The notes: generated by a model from the letters alone, not told the origin. Positions 1 through 13,140 are shown, counted from the stretch's first letter. The stretch is DNA of 64,000 nt from Ascarosepion bandense (GCA_037127315.1 JBBBDQ010000191.1:15857001-15921000), one strand, 5' to 3'. Numbers and translations are program-made.

Positions 1-3000
1 GTGAAATAATTGTTCAGATACAAATTGATTAAAACTCTTAACTCCTTTCATGGTTTGTTTTTTGGCTCCCTGTTATCACGTTATGCTGAGGCATGTTAGC
101 ACTTGAAGAGCAAGGTGTAAAATATTTATTTCAGATTGAATACCAGAAGAACATCTTGATTTTAAACTCCCTAGAAATATTTAAAATGACTATACATGAA
201 AAAAGAGCTTTAAGAACTGGTGTATAAACCTTGCTCTCTTATCATAACTGTCAATGAAATTTATATTTATCTAAATTTGTTGGTATGTCAAAATTGTTCA
301 ACATGTTAGTATTCATTTTATATTAGGCACTTCCATCGGGAGAAAACAAAATTGCCATGACATGAGCAATTGAAAAACAAAAAAAAATTTATTAAGCTAT
401 ATGTAATTTTTTTGAATGCATTTCAGAATTAGGAATTTCTTTTCGTGTCTATTTGGATTTTTATTGAAAAAGTTTGAAATAAATTTTCCCTACTCAAAAA
501 GATCCTTAGACTTGCATTTAGTTCAAAATATTTCTTGGCACAGTATAATTATTGAGGTGGACATTTTTTTCTATAATCTCATTTTTCTTTTAAAGAAGCT
601 GAGACTAGTAAATTTTTATTTTTAGTTTTAACATTTTTTTTTTTCTTAATTTTTTGAAAATTTTAAACAAAAATATATTTCATCATTTTTGGTATATTTT
701 GTTTACTTTTTTCTTTTTTATTTCAATTGTCATTTTATTAATCATGACAATTTTGGAAATTGAAATCTTTGTATTATTTTTCATTTTAATTTCTATTGCA
801 TTTGTTATTTTGTCAGAACAAAAATTGACTAAAAACCACAAAAACAATGTGCATTCACTATTTTTGACCCCTTATTTCTTTCTTAATTTAAATCTTTCTT
901 TTTTTTTTTTTTTTAATTTGAAGATGAAACTTTTTAAAACTTAGGTTTCATTTCATCGTGAGATTCGGATAATTGAATGTATAAAAATGGCGTTCTGAAA
1001 GCAAGCATTGTTCTGGTTTTAGCTACTACCAAAAATAAAAAAAAATTCTACAAAATTATTGGCAAATTTAATCTTTGTCGCTAACAGTTACGAATTATTT
1101 TAAGAAAGATATCAATTCAGTTCTACTTGTGGGGCGGAAGTGGGTGAGCAAACAAACAATTTTTTTTTTCTTGAGGAATCACTTAAGGGAAAGTAACTCA
1201 TATTTCATTTACTTGATTCTCTCCCTTTAGTAAAATACATGACAGTATTTTGATCGTTATTTCATGAAATTTTTACTTATTGTACTGTCGTATTTATTGT
1301 CTCTTATATAAACGAGTATGATATACGAATGTAAATTTAAAACAAAGTTGTTGCAAAATTACACATGTATATATGGTTTCTTTGATATCCTAAGTTCTAT
1401 TTTTTTGCATATTTTACTTTGTCATTTAAGCTTGAAAATTTGATTGTCAGCCTTGATTTTTTTTTTTTTTCTATTTTCGGTCTTTTGCATTTTTATGAAC
1501 TTGTTACCCCCCATACAATAGTGCCATCAAACATCACAATTATTTGATGTCATTTAGCAGTTCTGGATAGACAGACCTAAATTTGATGAATAATTTTTTT
1601 TAATTGGGCGGGTGATACAAGTGTTCTTTGACTAATACGGTTTGACTGACGAATGGCCTGGGTTCTAATGCAGGCAATTCTCTTTCTTCAGCAATGAATA
1701 AATCAGTTGAAAATGAAGGGAAGAAAATCGTATAGTAAAGGGGAATAACTCCAGCAAAGAAGCTTTTTTAATTTTTTTTTTCTTAAGTTTTTATTTTTCT
1801 CAAATTTAGGATTAGACAGAATTTAAATTTTCCAAATTTTTTATCTTAAGTAACTTAATTTTATTTCATTGAATTTTTGCAGTCACTGAAAACATTTTAA
1901 CTATGTAGTAGCATTTTTTTAAAAGTATTTTTCTGAATGATATCAGCTCTGTATCTTATTTTATGAAGGGCCTGTTGTATTTAGTGTTGCTTGGTGTCAT
2001 TTCTACACAGCTTACTGTTCATTCCTCATGTGTTATACAAGACAAGTGACCAATAGCAACACACCTTATTATTTAGAAGTGTTTGGTGATTCATTGTCAT
2101 TGCTCAGAATACCATCAATATATAATTGCTATTGAAATTAATTTGTCTTATAGTGAAAACGTTATTTTTTTTCCATTTTTGTGTGGTTTAGTAAATCTTA
2201 ACATATATTGTCATTTTTTTTTCTTTTTTTTGTTCAAAAACTGACATTAAAAATGTTAAGTTCTTGGAATTCTATAGATAATGTTGACAAATTCTTAGTA
2301 AGTTTTTTCATTGAAGAATTTTTTATTACATTTTGCAGAGTGTTGGTCTTGAAGACTTCTCTTCTGCTAACAAGATGAAATTGATGTTTAAATTTTCTAA
2401 AAAGGTGTAATTCATTCAAACACTCTTCTAAAACTCGTACGTGAACAAATGTGCACTTACACAAATATATAAAAATATATAATGTGTGCAAAAAAAAATA
2501 TATATATATCATAGGAATTTTTTAAATTGTTTCAATGTTATTGTTGGTAGTTTCTCCATGAAATGTTGGAGAACAAATAAGACCAAAAGGAAAAGAAAAA
2601 TCTGCTGCATAAAGTAAAAGAAAAATAAATGTTTTTCTGTTTTGAATTTCTCAAGCTTTACCAGAAGGAATCCTAATACCTCTGTTACTACTTCTTTAAG
2701 GATTTGTCATCTCCCTTTTTAAAAGCCATACAAAATACTGAAAAGAAACAATGGAGAATAAATAAAATATGAAAATAAAAAATGTTTGTGTGTTTAATCA
2801 ATGAAACCTGCTTCATTATATTCAGGATAAGAATCATGCATTACTTTCTTTTATTTATTTGTAATTTTCACTTTGAAAATAAAAGCAAATTTATATACAA
2901 ACATTCATGCACATCGAAACAATACTTACAATCAATTTTATTAATAAAAAAAATAAAATTAAGGGTCAGTGTTTTTCAAATGTTAGATATTTACTGTGAA

Positions 3001-4496
3001 TTTAGGAATTACAATAAACTACTTTTCATAAAAATTAGTAAGGCACTTAAATTAACTATAGCTTTAGGATATAATTACATACATCATGGAAAAAAAAAAA
3101 CAATTCTGTCTGTCAAAATGGTTAATTTTGGCCATCTAGATTTTCTGCAAGTCTTTCATACTTATAAAATCTCAGTCAAAATTTGTTGACCATATACTGT
3201 GAAATGGTTGGTTTGTATTCCAAAATAGCCCAGTCAAAAAAGTTGCATCAATGTACTAGTCTTTCTCATAACAAAGAAGTGATGAAAAAAGTTTTGGAAA
3301 CTGGATCAGGCCAAGAATTTTCATCACCTTATAGATTCTTTGACGTTTTTTTTTTTTTTTTTTTAAATAATATAGAAAAAAAAAAACGTCTTTTTTTTTT
3401 TTTTTTTTTTTTACAAAGTCTCAATTTGTATAATGCTTGGTACATACAGTGTTAACACAATAAGTTGTTCATAATACTGTTTTCAGTTATTTACTTACGT
3501 AATGCTATAACAATACATTAAAGACATATTGTAGTAATATCTTATTTGTATGTTGAGATATTATATATTTCTATCTTCAGACTATTATACTAATCTTTGT
3601 TCTTTTTGTTCACAATAAAAAAAAATGGGGAAATCACCTAACCAGTGTGGAATGCATTTTCTGTCATAGGAAGCTATATTGGAAGTAAAACAAAAAAAAA
3701 ATTACACTGGATTCTAAGTGCTGACTCAGAATCTAATACTGCAGCTTCTCTATGAATTTTAGGATATTGGGTCTTTTGGAGGTTGACTAGGTTGATTTAT
3801 TTACTGCAGTTCAACTGAAAATTGACAGCATGGCAAGGGAAAACTGACCAATGCCATGGTGTCTGGATTTAAAAAAAAAAAAATGGTCATTTTGATTTAT
3901 AAAAACTGACAAGGTTTTAACCTTGCTAAATCATGCCTCCATTAAGCAATTTTTTTTAATCTCATGCTGTATTTTGAATGCACCATTTTAAAAATTTCTA
4001 AAAGCATTGATAGTCTTGTTATTTAAAAAAAAAAAAAAAAAAAAGGGACTAAACTCTCATGTTAACATTTTAATAGTTTATTAATTTGGTCATCTTACAT
4101 GAATTAAGTATAAGTCTTCATTTTTTATATATATATAATTTTTATGAAAATGTTCTTTTTAAAATGTGTATAAAAGATAAAGCTGGTTAAAAAAAAATTA
4201 GTTTTACCTTAGTTGGTCAAAGAATGATTCAACTAAAGGTTGTGTTATGAAAAGAACAAAGATGGAAGAAAAAGTTTGAAAATAATATGTAAAATCTGAT
4301 ACTGGTTTCTTAGTCAATGTAGTTGTTTTGACGGGTGTGTTTTTTTTTAGATTAAGGAAATTATACATATATATTAGATGAGAAATTTTTTTTTTCATTT
4401 ACTGAAATAGTTCCAAGTTTTGATAGCATAATTAATTTACATATTTGCAAATTATTTGACTTGCATTAACTTTGTATTCATTGTGATATATCACGG

Positions 4497-4502
<6 letters not shown>

Positions 4503-4546
<44 letters not shown>

Positions 4547-4562
4547 AAATATATATTGTGTG
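4503..4562. repeat. (CA)n(TA)n microsatellite
   Basis: A run of about 18 CA units is followed by a short TA-rich stretch and a TGTGTG segment. It is the same compound CA-to-TA design seen repeatedly in this window. Confidence 0.9.
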
Positions 4563-6151
4563 TGTCTTCATATTCATATATTGCAAATCAGATTTGCCAA
4601 TTTATTTTTTTATTTTAGATATATCTTGCACCTTTTCAGCGCATCATCTGCAAATCAGCAACTGAGCTCTTGCTCTTATTTCTGAAAGAATAAATACTAA
4701 GAAAAAAAAAGCTTAGATACTGATTTACAGGAGGTATGCTCACTGAAAAAGTGTTAGATTGGCAACTCTGCTATAGATATATCTAGATGTTTTAAAGGTA
4801 ATTTAAAAAAAATAGTATTGAACAGAAAAGCCTCTTAACTACAATATAGAGAGTAATATGGGAGCAGTGAACAACCCAGATTCTATTCTATTCTTGAGCT
4901 TAACAACTAAAATGACATTGCATTCATTTTGAGTGCCACCTGCTCTTGTACTCTCTCTATTTCACCATTATTAATTATTTCTGTCTTTATTCTTTAAGTT
5001 TTGTCGGACCTGATCTATATTTGGCATAGTGAAAGATTGTATTTATAAACACATACTTACAGTCTTAACTTCTTTTATCATTAAAATGTAAAGGATTAAA
5101 AAAAACAAAAAAACTAAATTTCTTGAAATTAGACTTAGAAAAATAGAAGTACTTAATTAAAAAAAACGGATATTGCTAATGTATTATTTTACTTACAAGT
5201 CACACAAAATAAGATTACATAAATGTTTTGTTTGTCTCATCCTCAATTGTAGCTGTAATTATAGAATTTATGGAAAATTGTTTTCTAGAAAGGTTGATTC
5301 AAGCTGATTGTTGTTGCAATTTTATGATATTTGTTTTATTCTACCATATTCTAAAAACATTAAGTCATTTTAAACAATTAGATAATACTTTTAAAACTGG
5401 ATAAAATTAATTTTTTCTTCTTCCTTGGATTAAATGTTTAAGCATGAATTATTCTAATTCAGTTTAAATAACAGAAATGTTTATTTTTAATTATGAAGTT
5501 AATTTGTTTTTTTGTAAAATGCTACAAGGTATTATAAAAAGGCAAATATTTGTATTGCCAATGTTTTATAGAATTATTTGGAAATTTTGAGATTTAAAAC
5601 AAAAATTATTGTTTTGAAATTCAAAGTAAATTTTAATGTAAAAGGAAATTCAAAATGAAGACTAACTTATCACTAAAAAAATAGAAAGTATTGGTCTAAC
5701 AGTAAAACGTAAAAAATTTAAAACATTACTGAAGATAATCGGAAAAAGAGAAATGACTTTCAAGATTGTCTTGTTTCATTGAGATTTTTTGAAGTCTTCT
5801 TTCCATAATAAAAATGTTTTTAACAATAATATAAATTCATAATTTGAATTTCTTTTTAACACCCACCCTCTTCTTCCAAATTTTCTTCAATTCCAAATGT
5901 GGTTAACTTAACCTTAACAAAACAACCACCACTTCAGCTGTTTTTACTCCATATGCTTATAAATGTGATAGTCTCCAAGGCAGATGGTATGTCCCTTTCT
6001 GGTAAAGATATTGGTCCTTCCCTTGCAACATTGTTGACATAAGTTTGAGCAGTTGTCTATACTTTTGGCAAGTCTTTGCCTGACTCTATGCCTATTGTGA
6101 GTAGTCCATTTGTATACATTTAAAATCTGCAATACCCAAAGAAAATAAATC

Positions 6152-6156
<5 letters not shown>

Positions 6157-6211
<55 letters not shown>
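6157..6211. repeat. (CA)n(TA)n microsatellite
   Basis: A tract of CA dinucleotides passes directly into about 14 TA units. Short open frames across it (poly Y-I and C-V) are artefacts. Confidence 0.9.
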
Positions 6212-6212
<1 letters not shown>

Positions 6213-6609
6213 CCCTCAAGCTCTTTAGTCTATTCATTTTTTTTCCCCTTTTCTCACTTATTTGTAATTACATGATTCTTTTGAATGTTTTCGTTTTTTA
6301 AATTCATTTTTAATTTTGATGCGCATTTTTTGGTCTTTCTCTTTTCTTCCTTATTTTTTTTATTCAGTTAATTTCTTTTCTCTGAATAAAATTTTGACAA
6401 CTGTTGCTTTGTCATTATTGCTTTGTTCCTATTATGATTATTTATGCCATCTTAATTTTACATCTCACAATGTCACATCCCTTGTACTTGATTTAAAAAA
6501 ACAAAAATATTTGATTATTCTGTTAAAGACTTTGGCTAAATTTTTCTTGATATATTTATGAAGAAATTATTTGATTTTTAAGAAAAAAAAAATTGATGAT
6601 CCAAAAAAT

Positions 6610-7310
6610 GTTTTTGCACTGGATTTTGCTTCAAGATACAAGTAATGTGTCGTTCCCCCCCCCCCGCCTCCAATGTCCTACAGTGTTTCTGATTTTCATC
6701 AGTGATCTTCCTGATATCATCAGCTTTAAAATAGGCATTTATGCAGATGACACCACTATTTACTCCTGTCTCGATTTGCCAATCTGTCACAGCTGATAAA
6801 GTAAATTTGGCTGCTACCCTTGAAAATGACCAACAATCAGTGGTTAACTGGGGCAGGAAATGGTTTGTAAAATTTAATAGCTCCAAATAAAACTGCTCGC
6901 CTTTATCTGCCATAGAGAAACTTTCCTGTTAGCTATCAGCATGGCTGATAAGTCTCTTTGAGAACAACACACATACTTTCTTGGCTTCACTTTTTCAACC
7001 AACCTGAAGTGAAACAATTACATCAAATCTATAGCCGCATCTACTGCTAGAAAATTTGGGTCTCTGTGTCAGACCAGAAAGTTTTTTCTTCTTAGAATCC
7101 ATTTTGCGCATTTATAAGTCTACCATTCGTTCGTGCATTGAATGCTGTTGCCATATCTGGTTGAGTGCTATTCATCTCGAGGTTCTCAATAAAATTCAAA
7201 GAAGGATCCGCAATGTAATCAGGCCCAACTTTGCATCTCGACTCAGTCGCTTTCTTACTGATGTGATGTGGCGTGGCTTCCCTCTGTCTTTTCTATAAAT
7301 ATTTTCATAG
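6610..7310 (+). pseudogene. Non-LTR retrotransposon (CR1/Jockey/I-like) reverse transcriptase relic
   Basis: This is a decayed ORF2 fragment. Translation shows a FISDLPD segment followed by IGIYADDTTIYS around 6690-6765, the YADD catalytic box of reverse transcriptase. After frameshifts come an ILGFTFS...LKWN segment and an RT-thumb/C-terminal stretch with IHFAHL, a C-C-H-I-W-like motif and NKIQRRI around 7090-7210. The same C-terminal sequence recurs at 14.5, 16.4, 26.0, 32.5, 52.0, 56.9 and 62.2 kb, so it is a multicopy family. An internal gap and several frameshifts rule out function. Family placement among the CR1/Jockey/I-type LINEs is by motif memory only. Confidence 0.75.
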
Positions 7311-7361
7311 CAACAGCTTTAATGAGCTTTTTTTTTCCTGGTACCCCGACCATGTGAATTT

Positions 7362-7417
7362 CAGTCAGTTAAGTACCATACGTGATACATGCTTGGGCAA
7401 TCATGTCTCGAAAGACT
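7362..7417 (-). repeat. SINE family A, 3' end fragment
   Basis: The reverse complement matches the last ~55 bp of the SINE-A consensus (as at 43631-43937), ending in the ACTG-repeat tail (TCAGTCAGTTAAG on the + strand). The rest of the SINE is absent. Confidence 0.7.
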
Positions 7418-7419
7418 AA

Positions 7420-8140
7420 TTTTCACTCAGCATAGTTTCAGTATAAACCACAGGTTCGTTTTGTTGGTGTTGAAGAAATGCAGATGGGCATGTTCGGTTA
7501 TGAGTGTACCCAGCTGAAGATGAGTGATCAACACTGATTTGCAGTCTGTCTTCAAGTTGTGAATGAAGAAACATGTAATAGTCACATTATGTTGTGACAA
7601 TTTTTCAGGTAGGCATTCAGAATCAGCATTTATTTTACTTAGGATAAATTGCCAACTTTGATACTAATAGCAAATATGGAATCATCTCAGCCACCAAGTA
7701 GATCATAAATTCTTCTATGATGAATACTCAGATTTTCCTGAACATTCTATGAGTTGGGCAAGTGTTGTGTATGCAGCTAGGAAAGAAGAAAATCACTGTA
7801 CTATCAATTTAACAAATTTGGCAGAGTATGTTTATCTGATTAGCTTTAAGATCCATATTGATAGATCTTAGCTTACAGTTAATGCTATGCTAGGAATACT
7901 TTAAGATGCAGAAACCATTCTGGTTTTATCCATCACATGAAAAACTATGAGCATCTTTACTTACTGGATTCAGGAGTCATTGTTGTTCTCCCAAAACTAA
8001 AACTATGGATCAAACTTGTCATAGTCATTTAATAAGTTTACAACCACTAAACACACACACACACACACATGATGGTTAAATTTTTGTCATTCTATATTTT
8101 TAATTTTGCTTTGTTTTTGATTTTTTTCAACTGCACAGAA
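7420..8140. other. No recognisable feature
   Basis: Mixed-composition DNA between a SINE fragment and a mariner relic. I see no coding homology. A short CA microsatellite lies at 8052-8069. Confidence 0.5.
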
Positions 8141-8144
8141 TAGT

Positions 8145-8730
8145 AGGGTCAGTTGGGCATAATCTGCGAGAAAAAGAGTACTATGACACAATTCACTCTG
8201 TCAGAAATGCAGGAATGGCATGCTGTACTGCTTAACATTTGCACCAGAAGCTCCAAAAAATGTTGGAGAGTGGTTGGGTGTCAATCTGAGAACAGTGCAG
8301 AAGATCTGGAAAGAGTCTAAGAAGATCTGGAGGAGTCTAATGGTGACTATGGAGTAATCACTAGTGATAGTAACATTAAGCCTACATCAAGAGGGTGGCT
8401 GCTGGAAGACCCTATGTCTGGCAATATGACTCTGGATTATGCCACATAAGCAGGAGAACCAAGTCATGACTGTCAGACAATTTTCGTGACCACATCACCC
8501 ATTACATCTGGCCACCTATCTCCCCAGACTACAACTCACTTGATTATGTGTCAGGAACAGTTGAGCAAGAGACCAACAAAACTCTTTGTAACACCAAAGA
8601 TAAACTAGTCAAGGATTATGGCAGCATTCACCAATTTAAACAAGGAGATCATCCAGAAGAGTTGCAGGAGATTCTGAAGTTGTCTGGAGGCTGTGGTTGA
8701 AGCCAACATTGATTTTACTGAATAAATTTA
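8145..8730 (+). pseudogene. Mariner-family transposase, internally deleted relic
   Basis: The DNA encodes scattered pieces of a mariner (Tc1/mariner, IS630 superfamily) transposase in order. There is an N-terminal helix-turn-helix-like part, then YVWQYDSG (second catalytic Asp region, canonical W-Q-x-D-S-A), WPPISPDYNSLDYV (third catalytic Asp in S-P-D-x-N-x-L-D-Y), the ETNKTLCNTKDKL segment, and a C-terminus ending in LEAVVEANIDFTE after a frameshift near 8620. The middle of the protein, including the first catalytic Asp, is missing, so the copy is inactive. Clear terminal inverted repeats were not found. Confidence 0.85.
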
Positions 8731-8739
8731 CTCATTAGT

Positions 8740-10530
8740 ATTTTAAGATATATTTACTAAGATTATACAAAAATATCTGTTAAAATGAGATGTCTGTTAT
8801 TTTCATTTTTGCATAATTTAGATGACAATTCATCTTTTGAATTCTGTGTGTATATATATATAAAAATCCTAAAGATTGAATTTAACAATGAAAGTGACTG
8901 CCACGGCTGGGTGTCTACTTTTATATTTATGTATGCCCTATTTTTGTTATTGAGTGCTTTAACCCATAAATGTAGCATATCATATTATTTAATATTGTCA
9001 CTTCTATTTAGTCTAAGAATTTCCAACAAGAATTTTAAGTGTTGTTTATGATGCAGTATATCAACAAGAATATGTTGGAATGGCTTAATATTTAAGAATT
9101 TCCTAAATCATAGTCCAAACATCAAAACAAATTTGGAGAAATTTACTAATGTAAATTAATTAGTTATTTAATATCTTCTTCCATATCTGTATTATTTCTT
9201 CAATGACCAAGAATAGTCCAAGCATTTCGCCATGAAAGAGAAAAACTTTTGTCTAGAATTATTTGTTAGAAATCTCAGTAATACTCATGTGTTTTGTAAT
9301 TTTAAAGATTTTTATGTGCAATCAAAATTATGTGTATAAAAGTAAAATTAATATTTTTTCTAATTCCATTAAAAATTTAACTAGTCACTTAATATTACCA
9401 TTGAAACAAAAGAGAAAAGTAGACAAATTGTTAAAAAAAAGTGCCAATGGATGCTAGGTTGAGAAAGATCAACTTTTATTCAGTATAAATGATTATTACT
9501 TATTTTTTTTCTCTCTTCTGAATTCCTTCAGTGGATTTATAAACCTCACTTTTTTTTTGTTTTTTTTTTGTTTTGAGAATTTTGCCAAAGTTCACCTCAA
9601 AAAGCACTATCTTGTCTTGTTAAGGAAAGATATTGTCACATGTAGGAGCTCAAAAGATGGAAGTAACCATAGACATGTCAGAGATAAAGTAACATGCAAT
9701 ATCTAGCAGCAACACTATTTCTAAAAATGAATGCTTTCAACTTAAGTGTCGTAGTTAACCAAATGATATTAATTCCATATTAACTTTGGGTATGAGAAAA
9801 TATTGAAAATTTACTTTTTGCCTCAAGATTAATAAAGAAAGGGACTAATGAAGAAAAAAATATTTGACCATAAAATATAAATAAGAAACATTTGTTCATA
9901 ATTCTTATGATTATGAATAATAAAAATCTTGTAGCATTTACAGGAAAAAAAAAATTTGTTTACATGAGGGACTATAAAGGTGTGCCTTTTTATGTAATAA
10001 GAGTAAACAAGGTAAGTAATGCATAATTTCAAGTAACTAATAAAGCCTCTCGTATTTGCTCTAAGCCTAGATAAATATCTTCAGTTTTAGGGCATGCATT
10101 TCTTATTTTATTCTTAAATTCAAATATTCTTTAAAATTTTGATATTCAAAAAAGAAAAAAAATTTGTAAAATTTACAAAATTTGAAATTATATACTCAAG
10201 GGAGGTAATAATGATTGTAGCTGTTGAAATTATTCCCCTTTATTAATAAACTTATATCCCTTCCTAAAGTTCGTCAAGCAAGAGACTCTCATTGACTCCA
10301 TACTTGTAAAGCAAAACTACAGCACAATTATTGCAGACCCATTAAAAGTGATCTATCTCTCTATCTCTCTATCAAGTTAGTGAAAAAACAAAAACAAATG
10401 GAAACTATTCTTGTGCTCTAGCTGTTAAATTAAATATTATGATTATCATTGAATGAGTCATTATTCTATGAAAATGCTAACTCATCCCAATGGGAAGATG
10501 TAGATAGGAAAAATATTCGAATACATAAGT
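8740..10530. other. AT-rich DNA without recognised feature
   Basis: No gene or repeat family recognised. Short open frames show no familiar domains. A (TCTA)/(TCTC) microsatellite lies at about 10351-10374. Confidence 0.5.
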
Positions 10531-10539
10531 TGGTATAAT

Positions 10540-10585
10540 CGACCACAAGTTCACTGATTAATGCAATCAGTGAACTTTGTGGTCG
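10540..10585. repeat. Near-perfect 46-bp hairpin
   Basis: The left arm (10540-10559, CGACCACAAGTTCACTGATT) is complementary to the right arm (10565-10585) with a single extra base, around a 5-nt loop. It lies just upstream of a CpG-richer tract. It could be a foldback/MITE remnant or a structured RNA element. Confidence 0.8.
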
Positions 10586-10589
10586 CATG

Positions 10590-11110
10590 GACCCGCATCT
10601 CTCTTTCGGGAAACGGCTAAGGGGCCAATTAGGACTAAAATAATTACGGAGCCAATTTCTTAGAAAAAAAAATTCACATAGACCTTGGTAGCATTTGAGA
10701 GTATATGTTACTCCAGCTGTTGATATTCAAGACCTTATTCACATCCACACGTAAAAGCAACGCTCAGCTCTGGCCTAACTGCAATGAGACTATCACAGAC
10801 TATGGTGCCACTGTCTACAGTAAGAACCAATTTTTTTACTCATCTTCTTTATCCACGCTGCTGCTGCTGCTGCTCCCGCCGCATAAACGCACATGGAACC
10901 ACATTTCCCTGTTCTCACATACGTACGCAATACAGTTTATATTTTATTCAAGAACTTTACCAACAACCAAAATGACCAGGTGGTTGAAAGGTCAGTCAAA
11001 ACATGTGGAGGACATAAAGTGCCCTCATCCGGAGTCTGGTAAGGCAAAAGTGAGCGAGTAATAATCAAGAACTATATTTTTTTATATATACAATAAAATG
11101 ACAGGTGTTA
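10590..11110. other. CpG-richer segment, possible promoter or UTR
   Basis: Base composition is less AT-rich than the flanks and a CTG/CCG-rich stretch occurs at 10857-10880. An open frame at 10705-11061 (+) has no familiar domain. No splice structure can be supported. Confidence 0.3.
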
Positions 11111-11117
11111 AGCTCAG

Positions 11118-11265
11118 ATGTGCGAGTGGTGTAATGGGTAACGGAATTGGACATCGAAGAGACGGTCTCAATTCCAGTCGGAATGTTTATGCGCAAATCC
11201 TTTAGGTATAAAACCACCACTTCCCCACAAGCTACCGGTGTTTCAGGACGTGTATCAATAAATTA
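11118..11265 (+). repeat. Divergent tRNA-derived SINE related to family A
   Basis: A box A-like GAGTGGTGTAATGGG near 11128 is followed by a degenerate box B (TCTCAATTCCAG). The body (TGCGCAAATCCTTTAGGTAT) aligns with the family-A body (CGCAAATACCC...GGTAT). It is strongly diverged from the other copies. Confidence 0.5.
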
Positions 11266-11269
11266 TCTC

Positions 11270-12008
11270 CCCTTAAATTCTTAGACTTTAAAAATAATTT
11301 CTGGCTTTAAATAACTTGCTAAAGGGTGATAAACCGTGAAAAACTAAATTATTTTATTTTCTTCAACACGTACTGTTTATATAATGAATTTGGTCAGTCA
11401 TAAAAAAACCAAAATGATTGGATATACACGCAGTATTCACTTTGGTTCACAAATAGCAGCAAGAAAAAAAAAGCATTTTGTCTGGTAAAATTCAACAAAC
11501 TTTTCATTTGTGGCACAAAGAGTCTATTTCCAGAGACTGTTCCTTCTGGCTGTGCCTTCATAATTACGCTTAAAGAAAGAAGATCAAAGTTAATATCCAA
11601 GACGCCTGAAAATGCAAGTTCTATAAGAACTCGACAATTCTTGGAACTGTCCGCATATGTACGCGCGAGAACCCCACACCAATATGTTACACTCTACTCT
11701 ACCAACGCAAGATTTATACTAAAAAAGAGGGTGGTGGTGGTGGTGGGGGGGGAGAAGTTCACTTCGCCATTCGTATTTCTAAATCTCTCCAGTCTTAATG
11801 CTAAGGTGGATGCAGATTGGCTTAAAGTTAAGCGTTTACTTCCGCTTCCTTTTTATTATTCAAAATAAGAACATTAATTATATTAACAGTTTAGAACCAA
11901 AAACCAATAAAATCACAACAGCTGGTAAATTTTGGTAATTATAGTAACGCAATATATTCTTTTGCTTTTTAGCGACACCAGTAACTTACTCTTTCAACAG
12001 CGTCTCAA
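11270..12008. other. No recognised feature
   Basis: Mostly AT-rich with a short G-rich run ((GGT)n then poly-G, about 11730-11750). An open frame at 11641-11868 (+) has no familiar domain. Confidence 0.4.
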
Positions 12009-12010
12009 TT

Positions 12011-12210
12011 AGGTTGTGGTGCAGTGGATATCGACTCGGAACGACAAATTCGAGGAGCCGAGTTCGAATTCCAGTTGAATTCATTACATTCACTTACGCA
12101 CAAATACCCTTGAGAAAGGTATTAATCCGTCTCTTCCCTTCATTTATGGGTTAAATAATAGGACAGATTGGGTTCTTTAGCCTTGGTTGGCAACCAGTCT
12201 ACCGCAGAAT
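12011..12210 (+). repeat. SINE family A, 5' two-thirds
   Basis: The tRNA-like head is clear: box A TGGTGCAGTGG at about 12018 and box B AGTTCGAATTCC at about 12060. The body continues through the CAAATACCC, GGGTTAAATAATAGGACAG and GTCTACCGCAGAA blocks. The final ~100 bp are replaced by unrelated GC-rich sequence. Confidence 0.85.
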
Positions 12211-12500
12211 GTATCACACATCAGGCCGGGCTGGCCGTTTAGTGTGACGCTTGTTCTCGTTGACGGTCGTGACGATTCCAGTTGTGACACTGCCACCCGG
12301 CTGGCCGGTTGCTGGTCGTGACGATCTCGTCCGATGATATCGCCACAAAAGCTGGTTTACAAGACTTCTGTTGCAACAACGAGCCACTGTCACATGTTGT
12401 GATTTGATCCCAGAGGTCACGTCGTGGAATTTTAGTAGTCGCCTTTTTGAGCCAGTCCGGACACTGGTGTACACTTGTGGTTTGAAAAAAATTAACACGG
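12210..12500 (-). other. GC-rich tract, possible LTR-element leader
   Basis: This tract is unusually GC-rich for the window. On the minus strand it contains repeated GTCACGACC units and a GTCAACGAGAACAAGCG stretch that resembles in style the repeat-rich leader at 35061-35330. No PBS or LTR end could be placed, so the link is tentative. Confidence 0.25.
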
Positions 12501-12509
12501 CACCAATAA

Positions 12510-13140
12510 AAAAAAAAAATGAACGAAGTGGAACACGCCTGGAGAGCTACGAAGAATGTCTTTATGTATATATAAAAAACAACATGTTTTTCTTTTCACA
12601 GGAGCAGATAATAAATACAGTTGTCGAAAATGCCGGTTACAACGAAAAGAGAAAGTTCGCTAAAAGCATCAGAGCTTTCAATCCTTAAGCAAAAATGTCT
12701 TGTCTAAGTTTCGTTAAAGTAGACAGAGCTCTTCAAATTTTCAATAAAATCTAATCCGTATTATCTAAAGTTAAAACTGTCCGTTTCTATTTTAGGTGAT
12801 GTTAAAAAAGATAATAAAGTTCTTTCGGGTTGTAGTCGGAATCTGACGGAGTTTACCGAAGTAGAACGAACGAAGAATCAGAATTTTCGATTTGCCCGTA
12901 ATTAAAAAAAAACAACGTTCTTTCGGGATTCATATCGAAGGCGCATTATTCCAAATTAACTCCTCAAGTTAATTTGCGGCAGGCTTCATTCGAAATTATC
13001 TCTTTAGCCATAAATTCTATGGTGGGCGACTAGCCGTGGGTCATGGCTCCCCGGTTGGGAACCTTTTCTCACAGTTGTTATATTTTGACTGTTAGTTACT
13101 CAGCTAATCTAAAAGCAACTGAAAAACTGAGAAAACTGAT
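12510..13140. other. Moderately CpG-containing DNA, no gene recognised
   Basis: Two copies of a GTTCTTTCGGG motif occur near 12820 and 12917. A stretch at 13030-13065 reads, on the minus strand, GGTTCCCAACCGGGGAGCC, similar to hAT-type termini; no partner terminus was found. Confidence 0.35.

Larger units (their letters stand above)
1..6580. other. Repeat-poor AT-rich non-coding block
   Basis: I see no recognisable gene or transposon here. The stretch is rich in poly-T and poly-A tracts (for example 3343-3365 and 3391-3411) and has two compound microsatellites listed separately. The open frames are AT-driven and rich in F, I, K, N and Y, with no familiar domain. It could be intron, 3'UTR or intergenic DNA of a neighbouring gene; the absence of SINE and LINE pieces contrasts with the rest of the window. 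Confidence 0.6.

Noticed and set aside
6690..6740. Minus-strand CTGATGA ... GAAA with an intervening ATCAG/CTGAT hairpin, resembling a hammerhead.
   Set aside because: No stem I pairing and no suitable stem III/GUH arrangement; it lies in the reverse-transcriptase coding relic (FISDLPDIIS), which explains the sequence.
10705..11061. 118-codon open frame as a protein-coding gene.
   Set aside because: Low-complexity leucine stretch from a CTG run and no familiar domain; length is not exceptional for this window.
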